A stretch of 64,000 bases of DNA from Aliidongia dinghuensis (GTDB lineage: Bacteria > Pseudomonadota > Alphaproteobacteria > ATCC43930 > CGMCC-115725): NCBI RefSeq assembly GCF_014643535.1, contig NZ_BMJQ01000011.1, forward strand, positions 1-64,000, read 5' to 3'. Below are positions 1-7,618 of the stretch, piece by piece. The notes below the pieces were generated by a model. It worked only from the letters and a program-made list of their open reading frames with translations. It was not told the origin of the DNA and ran no database searches. Both the position numbers and the translations under genes were made by a program. Numbering within the stretch: the first letter of the stretch is position 1; each line of letters begins with the position of its first letter.

Positions 1-97
1 CGCCGAAATGGGGAATCGAAAACGCAGAAAAACCGCCGTCTTGACACGGCTTTCCTGCAAATCCAGTTACTTCAGCGCTCCGGAAAACCGCGCCAGA

Positions 98-1255
98 TCA
101 ATCGCCTATCGATTGATCACGGACGACTACCAAACCAACCCTGAGGCGGTCTGCATAGCCTTTGCCCTTGAGATAATCTCGCGGCGTCATTTCGTTGCCA
201 TCTTTGTCTTTGAGTTCTCGATTTGCCTTTTGATACCACGCGTTGAGTTCCCAGTGCTTCAGCTTGGGAATGCTGACCAGGTTCTCGCCGGAGGTTATCA
301 ACTCCGATGGTATTTCGCCGCTGCGGCCCGACGCCTGCTCCACGATGTGGTGCACGTCGTAGCCGCGGCGCGCCGGGCCTTGAGCCGCCTGCTGCAGTTC
401 GTCGAGCGACTTCGGCGTGTCACTATAGGCCTTGATATAGGGATAGTACTCATAGACCCACGCGGCGATCTGGGCGGCGTTCAGGGCCAGGCCGATCGGG
501 CCGCCGACCGCATCCTCGCCGGCCAGGATCACAGCGCGCTTCGCCGCCCAGCGCGCCAACGCCTTGATGATTGGCCAGCGATAGGAGTTACCGGGATCCT
601 CCGGTGGGACGAGCGGCGCATCGTCGAACAGCGGCGGGCCGCCATTATGGCCGATGCCGGGGCGGTTCGGGTCGGGACGCGGTACGCTTGGCACCGACAC
701 GGCCGGCTTGTCGACCGGCCGAAACTGCCCGGGCCGACCTTGAGTAGCCCCCGGTGGCCAACGCGGATGCTTGTCGGGGTCCCAGACCCCGGCCTTGTCG
801 AGCCAGTCGGCGGCCTCGGCGAAGCGGTCGAAGACCGGTGCCAGCCCCTCAACAAAGCGCCGGTCCCAAAGCGGCATGCGCTTGGCGATCGGTATGGCTG
901 GTACATCGATGCCAAGCCGGGCCGCAACCGCCCGGACCAGCATGGCGCCCTCAGGCGACAAGGTGCCGGCGGACGCCCGATCGAGACAGGCTTGGGCCGC
1001 CGCCTCGTCGTCGACCGTTAGATGCTCGGCCGCGCGCGCGACCTGCATCGGCACCGGCTGGCCGGCGACCTCCGGCCCCAAGAGCTTGGTCAGCCAGAAG
1101 CGCATTGCGTCGGGCGGGATCGGCCGGACGGGGCTGCCGTGCCGGTCGGTGAGCGGGATGCCCGGCCAGAGCCAGACGGCCCCAGCCTTGGCGATAAGCA
1201 GGCGCGGCCGCGCCGGCGCACGACAAGGCGCCCGCGCGATCGAGACGATCGGCAT
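98..1255 (-). CDS. HNH-like nuclease / polymorphic-toxin-like protein
   Basis: A 385-residue protein. The last ~90 residues carry a GYDVHHIVEQ motif, then NLVSIPKLKHWELN, the His-His-Asn pattern of HNH/ENDO VII-like nucleases found at the C-terminus of bacterial toxins. Mid-protein are the linker motifs KHPRWPPGATQGRPGQF (about residue 165) and IGHNGGPPLFD (about 200), which recur in phage-derived and secreted alphaproteobacterial proteins. A hydrophobic stretch near residues 255-270 precedes the nuclease part. A purine-rich SD sits 8 nt before the ATG. I see no signal peptide and no secretion marker. An immunity gene would lie beyond the left edge. The nuclease role follows from motifs; the toxin role is inference. 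Confidence 0.6.
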   Translation of the reverse strand: MPIVSIARAPCRAPARPRLLIAKAGAVWLWPGIPLTDRHGSPVRPIPPDAMRFWLTKLLGPEVAGQPVPMQVARAAEHLTVDDEAAAQACLDRASAGTLSPEGAMLVRAVAARLGIDVPAIPIAKRMPLWDRRFVEGLAPVFDRFAEAADWLDKAGVWDPDKHPRWPPGATQGRPGQFRPVDKPAVSVPSVPRPDPNRPGIGHNGGPPLFDDAPLVPPEDPGNSYRWPIIKALARWAAKRAVILAGEDAVGGPIGLALNAAQIAAWVYEYYPYIKAYSDTPKSLDELQQAAQGPARRGYDVHHIVEQASGRSGEIPSELITSGENLVSIPKLKHWELNAWYQKANRELKDKDGNEMTPRDYLKGKGYADRLRVGLVVVRDQSIGD

Positions 1256-1477
1256 GGAATGGCTCTCCGGAATTTGGGCAAAAGAAAACCGCCGGAGGCG
1301 GGGCCAGCCGGCGGTCGGTTGCGGCGAGAAGCGCTTGGGCGCGCCTTCGCTATGTTGGGTTAAGGAACCGGATTAACTCGGAACGGTCAAGCGAAATTGG
1401 AACAAAAGTAGAACATATGCGCCGCATGCGCTCCGACTTGCCCTGCCGGATAGAGCAACCAACTTCGCGGGCGCCGC

Positions 1478-1536
1478 CACCCTCGCCCAGCTCGCTCTCG
1501 CTCGCCGCCCTCTCCCGCTCGCGCGGGCGAGGGGGC
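1478..1536. repeat. intergenic palindromic repeat, family B
   Basis: A GC-rich imperfect palindrome with the signature CACCCTCGCC, then CCCTCTCCCGC, then GCGGGCGAGGG. The 294-nt gap between the HNH gene start and the SDR stop contains little else. Related copies lie at 14880-15012, 29011-29064 and 37907-37971. Confidence 0.6.
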
Positions 1537-1549
1537 TTCTGGTGCGGCC

Positions 1550-2338
1550 TCAGATCGACCGGGTGGCGCCGCCGTCGATGCGGATCATGGAGCCGGTGAC
1601 GTAGCTCGCCTTCTCGCTGGCGAGGAACGCTGCGACGGCGCCGAATTCCTCGATCGTGCCGTAGCGGCCGACCGGGATCTCGGCGGCGGCCTTGGCGGCG
1701 ATCTCGTCGACCGTCTTGCCCTGCTTCGTGGCGGCGGCATGGTCGAGCGAGGTCACGCGCTCGGTCAGGATGCGGCCGGGCAGCAGCATGTTGACCGTGA
1801 CGCCGTCCTTGCCGACTTCGCCCGCCAAGGTCTTCGACCAGCCGACGAGGGCGGAGCGCAGCGTGTTCGACATGCCGATCGTCGGGATCGGCTGGATGAC
1901 GCCCGAGGAGGCGACGGTCAGCACGCGGCCCCAGCCGCGCGAGCGCATGCCGGGCAAGGCCAGGTCGGTCAAGCCGATGACGTTCAGCACCATCGCTTCG
2001 AACTGGGTCTGCCATTGCTCGGGTGCTATGCCGGCGGCACCAGACGGCGGCGGGCCGCCGGAATTGTTGACCAGGATGTCGACGCCGCCGAACGCCTCGG
2101 CGATGCGGTGAAAGGCCTTGGCGATGCTCGCATGGTCGGCAAGGTCGGCCGCGACCGCCATCATGGGGGCCCCGGTCTTGTCGCCGATCTCGAGTGCCGC
2201 TCTCTCCAGCACCTCGCGGTTGCGCGAGACGATGGCGACCGAGGCGCCTTCGGCCGCGAGCGCGGTCGCGATACCGCGGCCGATGCCGCGGCCACCGCCC
2301 ATCACCAGGGCGCGCTTGCCCGTGAGACCCAGATCCAT
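1550..2338 (-). CDS. SDR-family protein with SxxxR in place of YxxxK
   Basis: A 262-residue classical-length Rossmann protein. The nucleotide motif GGGRGIGRG is at the N-terminus and the NNSGG motif is near residue 93, so NAD(P) binding is likely. Where the catalytic YxxxK normally falls, aligned on the ALVGWSKTLA helix, the sequence reads SNTLR: Tyr is replaced by Ser and Lys by Arg. The upstream SSG serine motif is retained. It starts 2 bp after the stop of the DHDPS-like gene, so the two are probably co-transcribed. An ordinary oxidoreductase mechanism is doubtful. The SDR at 7619-8404 shares the same substitutions and the GGPPP motif, so this is a subfamily trait and not decay. Confidence 0.85.
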   Translation of the reverse strand: MDLGLTGKRALVMGGGRGIGRGIATALAAEGASVAIVSRNREVLERAALEIGDKTGAPMMAVAADLADHASIAKAFHRIAEAFGGVDILVNNSGGPPPSGAAGIAPEQWQTQFEAMVLNVIGLTDLALPGMRSRGWGRVLTVASSGVIQPIPTIGMSNTLRSALVGWSKTLAGEVGKDGVTVNMLLPGRILTERVTSLDHAAATKQGKTVDEIAAKAAAEIPVGRYGTIEEFGAVAAFLASEKASYVTGSMIRIDGGATRSI

Positions 2339-2340
2339 GG

Positions 2341-3273
2341 TCAGAAACCCCTTTCTCTTTTGGCCCTGTCGAGCCGGGCCAAAAGATGGTCCAGCTCGGC
2401 ATGGTCGTGCTTGTCGAGGCTCGGCCCCGGGCTGCGCACCTTGGCCGAGCCGATGAGGCCGCGCCGGCGCAACACCTCCTTGCGGATGGCGAGCCCCAGG
2501 CCCGGCTGGTTCTCGTAGCGGACGAGCGGCAGGTAGATGTCGTAAAGATCCTCAGCCCGCTCTTTTTCGCCGGCATGGAACAGGCGCACGACGTCGACCA
2601 GCATCTCGGCGAAGGCGAAGCCGGTATTGGCGCCGTCGACGCCGCGGTGCAGCTCCAGGGGAAGGTGCATGGCGCCGTTGCCGACCAGGATCGACACGCG
2701 GCGCCGGTTGCCCGCTGCCTCGTCGGCGCGCACGAGCGTGATCTTCTTCAGGCCGGGCGTCTCCTCGTGCTTCAGGATCTTGAGGCTCGGGAAATCATGG
2801 AAGAGGCGATTGATGAGCGACGGGGCCATGGTGACCTGGGTCGTCTGCGGATAGTCCTGCAGCACGATCGGCGTCGAGCCCAGCGCCGCGGTCACTTGCG
2901 CGTAATAGCCGTAGATCTGGTCGTCGGTCTTGAGCCCGGTCAAGGGCGCCACCATCGCGCCGGCGGCACCCAGGTCCATGACCGTCTTGGTGAAATCGCG
3001 CATCACGTCCATGCCGGGCGCGCTCACGCCGACCACGACCGGCACGCGGCCGTCGATGCGGGCGAGCACGCGCTTGGCGAAGGTGAGCGATTCCTCGTTC
3101 GACAGCTTCGGCGCCTCGCCGAACACGCCCAGAATGGTGACGCCGTCGACCCCGGCCGCGAGATAGGACTCGATCAGCCGGTCGGCCGATGCAAGGTCGA
3201 GTGCGCCGGCATCGGTGAAGGGGGTCGCGGCGATGATATAGACGCCCCGCGCGGTCTCGTCGATCAAAGGCAT
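2341..3273 (-). CDS. dihydrodipicolinate synthase / N-acetylneuraminate lyase family protein
   Basis: A class I aldolase of 310 residues, usual for DHDPS/NAL enzymes, which join or cleave pyruvate and an aldehyde through a Schiff base. The GVFGEAPKLSNEE segment matches the family's phosphate/carboxylate-loop region, DYPQT supplies the conserved Tyr, and LKILKHE holds the probable Schiff-base Lys (about residue 166). The start was placed at MPLIDETARG because the upstream in-frame codons show no family similarity. It is first in a two-gene operon with the SDR. True DHDPS enzymes usually sit elsewhere, so a catabolic lyase for a sugar acid or similar substrate is likelier; the substrate is unknown. 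Confidence 0.85.
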   Translation of the reverse strand: MPLIDETARGVYIIAATPFTDAGALDLASADRLIESYLAAGVDGVTILGVFGEAPKLSNEESLTFAKRVLARIDGRVPVVVGVSAPGMDVMRDFTKTVMDLGAAGAMVAPLTGLKTDDQIYGYYAQVTAALGSTPIVLQDYPQTTQVTMAPSLINRLFHDFPSLKILKHEETPGLKKITLVRADEAAGNRRRVSILVGNGAMHLPLELHRGVDGANTGFAFAEMLVDVVRLFHAGEKERAEDLYDIYLPLVRYENQPGLGLAIRKEVLRRRGLIGSAKVRSPGPSLDKHDHAELDHLLARLDRAKRERGF

Positions 3274-3382
3274 GAAGCGACATCCGATACCATGGAAGGG
3301 GTTACGATCATGCGCCGCCCTGGCGTGGCAGGGCAAGCCGCGAGGGGCGATCTGCCGCGGGTGGACACGCGCTTAGGATCGG

Positions 3383-3592
3383 TCACAGGCCGCTGAGGTC
3401 GTCGGGCTCGAGGCCGAGATCCCGGAGTGCGGGGCGGCCGAGGTGGCGAAGCGCCCGATGATCGCGGCGGCGGTTCATCATGCCACGCCACCACCGGGCG
3501 AGACCCTCTGGCCATTGGGCGTGCCGCCAGATCGGTAGCGGCGCGGTGTTCGCGTTGGGCGGCGCGGTTGCCGCCTCTTCTGCTGCTGTCAT
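3383..3592 (-). CDS. DUF1127 domain small protein
   Basis: 69 residues. The C-terminal half matches DUF1127, an arginine-rich helical domain common in alphaproteobacteria: RRDHRALRHLGRPALRDLGL. The first ~20 residues are low-complexity Ala/Pro. Some family members bind RNA or influence phosphate and nitrogen metabolism, but no role can be assigned here. It is transcribed alone, between a terminator-like hairpin upstream and the lyase operon 109 bp downstream. Confidence 0.75.
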   Translation of the reverse strand: MTAAEEAATAPPNANTAPLPIWRHAQWPEGLARWWRGMMNRRRDHRALRHLGRPALRDLGLEPDDLSGL

Positions 3593-3641
3593 CGTCTCGT
3601 CCTTGGGAGAGGGGCGAAACCGGCGCAGGAGCAGACTTCAA

Positions 3642-3683
3642 AACGACGAAGGCCTCGCCCGTGCCGGCGAGGCCTTCGTTGTT
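3642..3683. terminator. strong bidirectional Rho-independent terminator
   Basis: Arms of 18 bp (3642-3659 and 3666-3683) with one mismatch and a 6-nt loop. The minus-strand transcript continues into TTTTGAAG and the plus-strand transcript into a short T run. It lies just downstream of the 27-codon micro-ORF and separates it and the GlxA-type gene from the DUF1127 gene. Confidence 0.8.
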
Positions 3684-3701
3684 TCCGCTGATGGGGGAGG
3701 C

Positions 3702-3785
3702 TTATCCCAGCCGGAAACGCCGCGGCCCCACCTCGAAGGTGGCGTCACGGTCGCGTCGGCGGAGGCGGGCGCTCGTCATCTGCAT
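3702..3785 (-). CDS. 27-residue Arg-rich micro-ORF
   Basis: ATG to TAA encoding 27 residues, beginning MQMTSARLRRRD and ending GPRRFRLG. Seven of the 27 residues are Arg. A promoter-like pair (TTGACG, 18 nt, TATGGT) ends 6 nt before the ATG, so the transcript would start at or next to the start codon (leaderless). A strong terminator begins 19 nt after the stop. No homologue is recognised. It could instead be a small RNA with an incidental ORF. Confidence 0.35.
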   Translation of the reverse strand: MQMTSARLRRRDRDATFEVGPRRFRLG

Positions 3786-3791
3786 GGCGAA

Positions 3792-3821
3792 ACCATACCG
3801 AGCGGTATGTCACGCCGTCAA
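3792..3821 (-). promoter_or_regulatory. sigma70-like promoter with internal palindrome
   Basis: On the minus strand a TTGACG -35 (3816-3821) and TATGGT -10 (3792-3797) are separated by 18 nt. The perfect palindrome CATACCG-AG-CGGTATG (3794-3809) overlaps the -10 and spacer, where a repressor would block initiation. The -35 overlaps the stop codon of the upstream regulator gene. Confidence 0.45.
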
Positions 3822-4807
3822 TCGCGGATTGTCTTGCCCCGTGCCGTGCCAAACCGGCTGCGATATTCGCCGGGTGTCAGGCCCATCACCTTCTGGAACA
3901 CTTTCCGGAAGGCGCCCGCGTCCTCGTAGCCCACGTCCCAGGCGACCTGGTCGATCGTACGGCTGGTCAGTTCCAGCATCTCGCGCGCCTTGCCGACACG
4001 CAGCTGCTGGCAATATTCGGTCGGCTTGAGCCCGGTCGCCTTGCGGAAGCGGCGCAGGAACGTGCGCTCCTCTAGCCCGGCCCGGCCTGCCATGGCGGCG
4101 AGGCTGACGTCGCGGGCACCCGTCGCCTGCAGCCAATGCTGCGCCTTGAGGATCGGCTGGTCGCCATGCTGCAGCGGCGGCGCGAAGCTCGAGTAGTAGC
4201 GCTGCTCGCGGCCCGGCGGATCGACCAGCAGGAAGCGTGCCGTCTTCAGCATCACGGTCGGGCCCATGAGCCGGTCGACCAGCTTCAGCCCCAGGTCGGT
4301 CCAGGCCATGAGCCCGCCCGCCGTGATCAGGTCGCCGTCGTCGATGACGAGCCGGTCCGTATCGACGCGGACATCGGGGAAGCGCCGGGCCAGCGTTTCG
4401 GTATAGGTCCAGTGGGTCGTGGCCGTGCGTCCGGCGAGCAGGCCGGTCTCGGCCAAGAGGAAGGCGCCGGCGCAGACCGAGCAGAGCGTGGCGCCTTCGG
4501 CCTGGCGTGCGCTCAGCCAGCGCGCCGGGGCGGCCGCCGCCTCCGGCGTGATCGGTGCGCCCAGGCTCGGCGGCAGGATCAGGATGCCGGGCCGGCCGGG
4601 CCAGCCCGGATGCGTATCGAACACGCGCTCGATCGCGCCGCTGTCAGGCCCCTCTTGCCAATGGCTGACGCGCAGGGCCGGCCGGGCTTCGGCCTCGCCG
4701 CCGGCTGCAAGCCGGCTCGCGACCTGGAACAGGTCGGTCAGGCCATGGATCGCCGCGAGCTGGGCGCGCGGATAGAGCAGGATGCCGATTTCGGCCGGAT
4801 CGCTCAT
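3818..4807 (-). CDS. GlxA-family AraC-type transcriptional regulator with DJ-1/PfpI domain
   Basis: 329 residues. Residues ~5-190 form a DJ-1/PfpI-like domain with the nucleophile-elbow-like segment TLCSVCAGAFLLAETGLL and the motif THWTYTETLARRFPDVRVD. Residues ~225-320 form an AraC double helix-turn-helix (SLAAMAGRAGLEERTFLRRF and the second helix pair around DVGYEDAGAFRKVFQKVMG). Family members activate catabolic or amine-utilisation genes. It is divergent from a cysteine hydrolase at 4928 with a 120-bp shared promoter region holding two direct repeats, so it probably controls that gene and itself. No SD is visible before the ATG. Confidence 0.9.
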   Translation of the reverse strand: MSDPAEIGILLYPRAQLAAIHGLTDLFQVASRLAAGGEAEARPALRVSHWQEGPDSGAIERVFDTHPGWPGRPGILILPPSLGAPITPEAAAAPARWLSARQAEGATLCSVCAGAFLLAETGLLAGRTATTHWTYTETLARRFPDVRVDTDRLVIDDGDLITAGGLMAWTDLGLKLVDRLMGPTVMLKTARFLLVDPPGREQRYYSSFAPPLQHGDQPILKAQHWLQATGARDVSLAAMAGRAGLEERTFLRRFRKATGLKPTEYCQQLRVGKAREMLELTSRTIDQVAWDVGYEDAGAFRKVFQKVMGLTPGEYRSRFGTARGKTIRD

Positions 4808-4808
4808 T

Positions 4809-4842
4809 TGTCAGTTTTGCCGCGAAAAATGTCGGTTTCGCC
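4809..4842. promoter_or_regulatory. probable AraC-family operator, two direct repeats
   Basis: TGTCAGTTTTGCC (4809-4821) and TGTCGGTTTCGCC (4830-4842) match at 11 of 13 positions and are spaced 21 bp start to start, two helical turns. This is the arrangement expected for an AraC/GlxA dimer between two divergent genes. Confidence 0.5.
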
Positions 4843-4927
4843 AATCCGCACCATGCCGGCAGCGCGCTAGCTTGTCCATCGGAAGGCGGCCCCTTCCAGC
4901 GAGGAATCAACAGAGGATCAAGGGATT

Positions 4928-5479
4928 ATGACCAAGCGTGCGCTCGTCGTCGTCGATATCCAGAACGACTATTTCCCGGCCGGCAAATGGCCGCTTGTCG
5001 GCATCGAGGCGGCGGCCGACAACGCGGCCCAGGTGCTGGCCGCGGCGCGCGACCGGGGCGATCTCGTCATCCATGTCCGGCATGAATCGCTGCGCGAGAA
5101 CGCGCCGTTCTTCGTGCCGGGCACGACGGGGGCCGCGATCCATCCGAAGGTGCTGAACCGGCCGGGTGAGCCCGTGGTGGTCAAGAACTTCATCAACGCG
5201 TTCCGCGAGACCGGGCTCGAGGCGATCCTTGACGATGCCGGGGTCGAGGATGTCGTGGTGGTGGGCGCCATGAGCCACATGTGCGTCGATGCGGTCACCC
5301 GTGCGGCCGCCGACCTCGGCTATCGCGTCACCGTGATCCACGACGCCTGCGCCACGCGCGATCTCGAGTTCGACGGCGTCAAGGTGCCGGCAGCTCAAGT
5401 CCACGCCGCCTTCATGGCGGCACTCGCCTTCGCCTACGCGACCCTGCGCTCGACCGCTGAGCATCTCGCCGAGGCGTGA
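4928..5479 (+). CDS. isochorismatase-like cysteine hydrolase
   Basis: 183 residues, typical for the isochorismatase/nicotinamidase superfamily, which hydrolyses amides or enol ethers via a Cys-Asp-Lys triad. The Asp is in VVVDIQNDYF (D10), the Lys is in VVKNFINAF (about 85) and the nucleophile is in SHMCVDAVTRAA (C119). A cis-peptide-type VVVGAMSHMC segment is present. It is preceded by AGGATCAAGGG. The GlxA-type regulator is divergent upstream, a common pairing for hydrolases of this family. The substrate is not determined; nicotinamidase is less likely because its characteristic metal-site residues are not clear. Confidence 0.88.
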   Translation: MTKRALVVVDIQNDYFPAGKWPLVGIEAAADNAAQVLAAARDRGDLVIHVRHESLRENAPFFVPGTTGAAIHPKVLNRPGEPVVVKNFINAFRETGLEAILDDAGVEDVVVVGAMSHMCVDAVTRAAADLGYRVTVIHDACATRDLEFDGVKVPAAQVHAAFMAALAFAYATLRSTAEHLAEA

Positions 5480-5489
5480 GGTTCCGGCT

Positions 5490-6311
5490 CTAGGAAAATG
5501 CCTTGGCGACCATCTCCAGTGCCCGGCCGTCGGGCAGGGCGATCAGGTCCAGCACGGTGAAATGATTATGGCCGGGTGCGGCGATCAGCGTGACGGCGGC
5601 GCCGCACCTCATGAGGAGCCTGGCATAGTCCGTGGTCTGACGGACCAGTTCCGGCAGCTCGGCGCTGCCGACCGTGAGCAGGGTCCTGGCGCCCCGGCGG
5701 GCATAGCGATCCGGGCTGTACTGCTCCACTTCCTGTGGCGTGAGATCGAGCTTGTCGTTGAGATAGCAGAGCTGGATCGGCTCCAGATCGTAGAGCCCGC
5801 TGATGCCGAGCACGAGTGCCACCGCCGGATGGCCGCGAAAGCAGGTGGCGAGATGGCCGCCGGCCGAATGCCCGCTGAGGCAGAGGCGCTTGGGATCGGC
5901 CCCCCATTCGGCGAGATGGGCGGCCAGGAATTCGACCGCCTGGCCGATCTCGTTCATGATCGCGCCGATGCGGGCTTCGGGTGCGAGCGTATATTCAATG
6001 AGCGCCACGTTAAAGCCGCGCGCCAGCGGCCCCGCGGCGACATGGGCGAATTCCTCCTTGGTGCGGCTCTGCCAATAGCCGCCATGGATGAAGGCGAGCG
6101 TCGGGGCGCCGAGCTTGGGGCCCGGGAACCAGTCGAGCCGCTGGCGCGGCGCCGTCCCATAGGCGAGGTCGCGCTTCACGTCGAAGCTTTCATAGACGGT
6201 GGCGCTGCGCTTGACGAAATCCGCCATCAAGGCCGCCGCGTCCGGGACGGCCGCGCTATTGTTATAGGCTCGGTCCAGCGCCTCGCGATCCATACCCCGG
6301 TAGAGACTCAT
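5490..6311 (-). CDS. alpha/beta hydrolase, arylformamidase (KynB)-like
   Basis: 273 residues of the alpha/beta-hydrolase fold. An HGGYW oxyanion motif lies near residue 75, the nucleophile is in LSGHSAGGHL (about 144), and the catalytic His is in PGHNHFTVLD near the C-terminus. The N-terminal MSLYRGMDREALDRAYNN is typical of the KynB-like esterase group, whose best-known reaction is N-formylkynurenine hydrolysis. No kynurenine-pathway gene is nearby, so only the esterase/amidase class is secure. It is convergent with the cysteine hydrolase, 10 bp apart. Confidence 0.85.
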   Translation of the reverse strand: MSLYRGMDREALDRAYNNSAAVPDAAALMADFVKRSATVYESFDVKRDLAYGTAPRQRLDWFPGPKLGAPTLAFIHGGYWQSRTKEEFAHVAAGPLARGFNVALIEYTLAPEARIGAIMNEIGQAVEFLAAHLAEWGADPKRLCLSGHSAGGHLATCFRGHPAVALVLGISGLYDLEPIQLCYLNDKLDLTPQEVEQYSPDRYARRGARTLLTVGSAELPELVRQTTDYARLLMRCGAAVTLIAAPGHNHFTVLDLIALPDGRALEMVAKAFS

Positions 6312-6380
6312 GGCAGATCCTTTCGCTCGCCTCGTGGGCAGCGAGCATAGAGGGTGGCGCGGCGTGCCGCCATCGCCGGC

Positions 6381-7496
6381 TCAGCGCTGCCAGATCCGCC
6401 GGTAGCTCGCGCGGAAATCGGGGTCTTCGGGCTCGGGATCGGCGCGGGTGACGACCTCGGGCTCGGCGACGAAGCCGCTCGTCGGCTGATGGGCCATCAG
6501 CCGGTTGAGCTCGTCGAGCAGCTGCCAGGCCTGCAGCTCCAGGGGCTCGGCGATGGTCGCGGTCTGGTAAAAGCCGCGGCGGATGCGGTCGCGCGCGCTC
6601 GGGCTGCCGTCGCCGGCCGAGATCAGCGACAGCCGGTCGGTCGGCACCCCCTCCTGCTGCAATTCCCCGACGGCGTCGTCGAAATAGAGATCGTTGATGG
6701 CCAGCACGTCGGTCAGCGCATCGCCATATTGCTTCAAGAGACGCGCCATCTCCGCCGGCATGCGCCGCCCGGTCTCGGTGAGCGGCAGGTTGACCAGCTC
6801 GAGCAGGTTGCATTGGGCGCAGGCCCGGATGCGGTTCGCTATGCCGCGCGCCTTGGCGACGGCGATCGCATACTGGTAGTCGGTCAGGATGACGACGCCG
6901 GCATGCCCGCCCGACCGGCTGATCGCCGCCTCCGCGGCGAGCCGGGCGACCGTGCGCGGATCGGTCGTGACGTTGACGGCGACCGGTGTGCTCGGCACCG
7001 GGCCCGGCTGGGGGCCCACATGCCAGCCGACCAGCGGCAAGAGGCGCGCCTCGGCTGCGGCGCCGTAATAGGGCCGCTCGCGCACCGCATCGAGGCCGAC
7101 CAGCACGACACCGTCGGCAGCGGTATCCTCCGCGACCGCCGTGCGGAGGGCGGCGGCGAGATCGGTCGGATCGCCGGCACCGTCGAGCACGACGAGGTGC
7201 CAGCCGAGGACGCCTGCTGCCTCGGTCAGGCCGTCGACAACGCCGCTGACCCCGTCGTTGCGCATGTCCAGGGCGACGACCGCAATACGCTTGTCCTCGG
7301 CGCCCGCGGGGCCGGCCGGCGGGCCGTGCCAGCCGGCACCGGCAGCGGGGCGGGCGACGATGCCCGTGACCATGCAGGCCATGAGCAGCAGGGCGTACGC
7401 GCCTGCCCATCGATGCGCGATATGCCGTCTGGCGCCGAGCCTGCCGGTTCTCTGCCTCGTGGTCCCCTGGTCAGCCGTTCCGGTCGATCCGCGCAT
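6381..7496 (-). CDS. periplasmic sugar-type solute-binding protein
   Basis: 371 residues of the periplasmic binding protein type 1 (RbsB-like) fold. A basic N-terminus followed by AYALLLMACMVTGIVA looks like a signal peptide. The mature part begins KRIAVVALDMRNDGVSGVVDGL and ends in two alternating alpha/beta lobes containing LAINDLYFDDAVGEL. The true start may be internal (for example M39 within the hydrophobic stretch). No ABC permease or ATPase is adjacent. Proteins of this fold without a transporter often serve as sensors; that role here is inference. Confidence 0.75.
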   Translation of the reverse strand: MRGSTGTADQGTTRQRTGRLGARRHIAHRWAGAYALLLMACMVTGIVARPAAGAGWHGPPAGPAGAEDKRIAVVALDMRNDGVSGVVDGLTEAAGVLGWHLVVLDGAGDPTDLAAALRTAVAEDTAADGVVLVGLDAVRERPYYGAAAEARLLPLVGWHVGPQPGPVPSTPVAVNVTTDPRTVARLAAEAAISRSGGHAGVVILTDYQYAIAVAKARGIANRIRACAQCNLLELVNLPLTETGRRMPAEMARLLKQYGDALTDVLAINDLYFDDAVGELQQEGVPTDRLSLISAGDGSPSARDRIRRGFYQTATIAEPLELQAWQLLDELNRLMAHQPTSGFVAEPEVVTRADPEPEDPDFRASYRRIWQR

Positions 7497-7532
7497 TCGG
7501 TCCCGCCGGCTTGGCGCCGGCCTTTTGCGGAC

Positions 7533-7609
7533 CCGAGTGGGGTCCGCCTGTGGGCCTATCTTATGCCGGGTGCGCCGAAAGCTCTAGGAGGCGCGGCACC
7601 CCCACTCGG
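7533..7609. repeat. 10-bp inverted repeat upstream of the binding-protein gene
   Basis: CCGAGTGGGG (7533-7542) and CCCCACTCGG (7600-7609) are perfectly complementary across 57 nt. It lies in the 122-bp gap between the SDR stop and the binding-protein start. It could be an operator pair or an RNA hairpin; nothing in the sequence decides. Confidence 0.35.
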
Positions 7610-7618
7610 AACCCGGTC

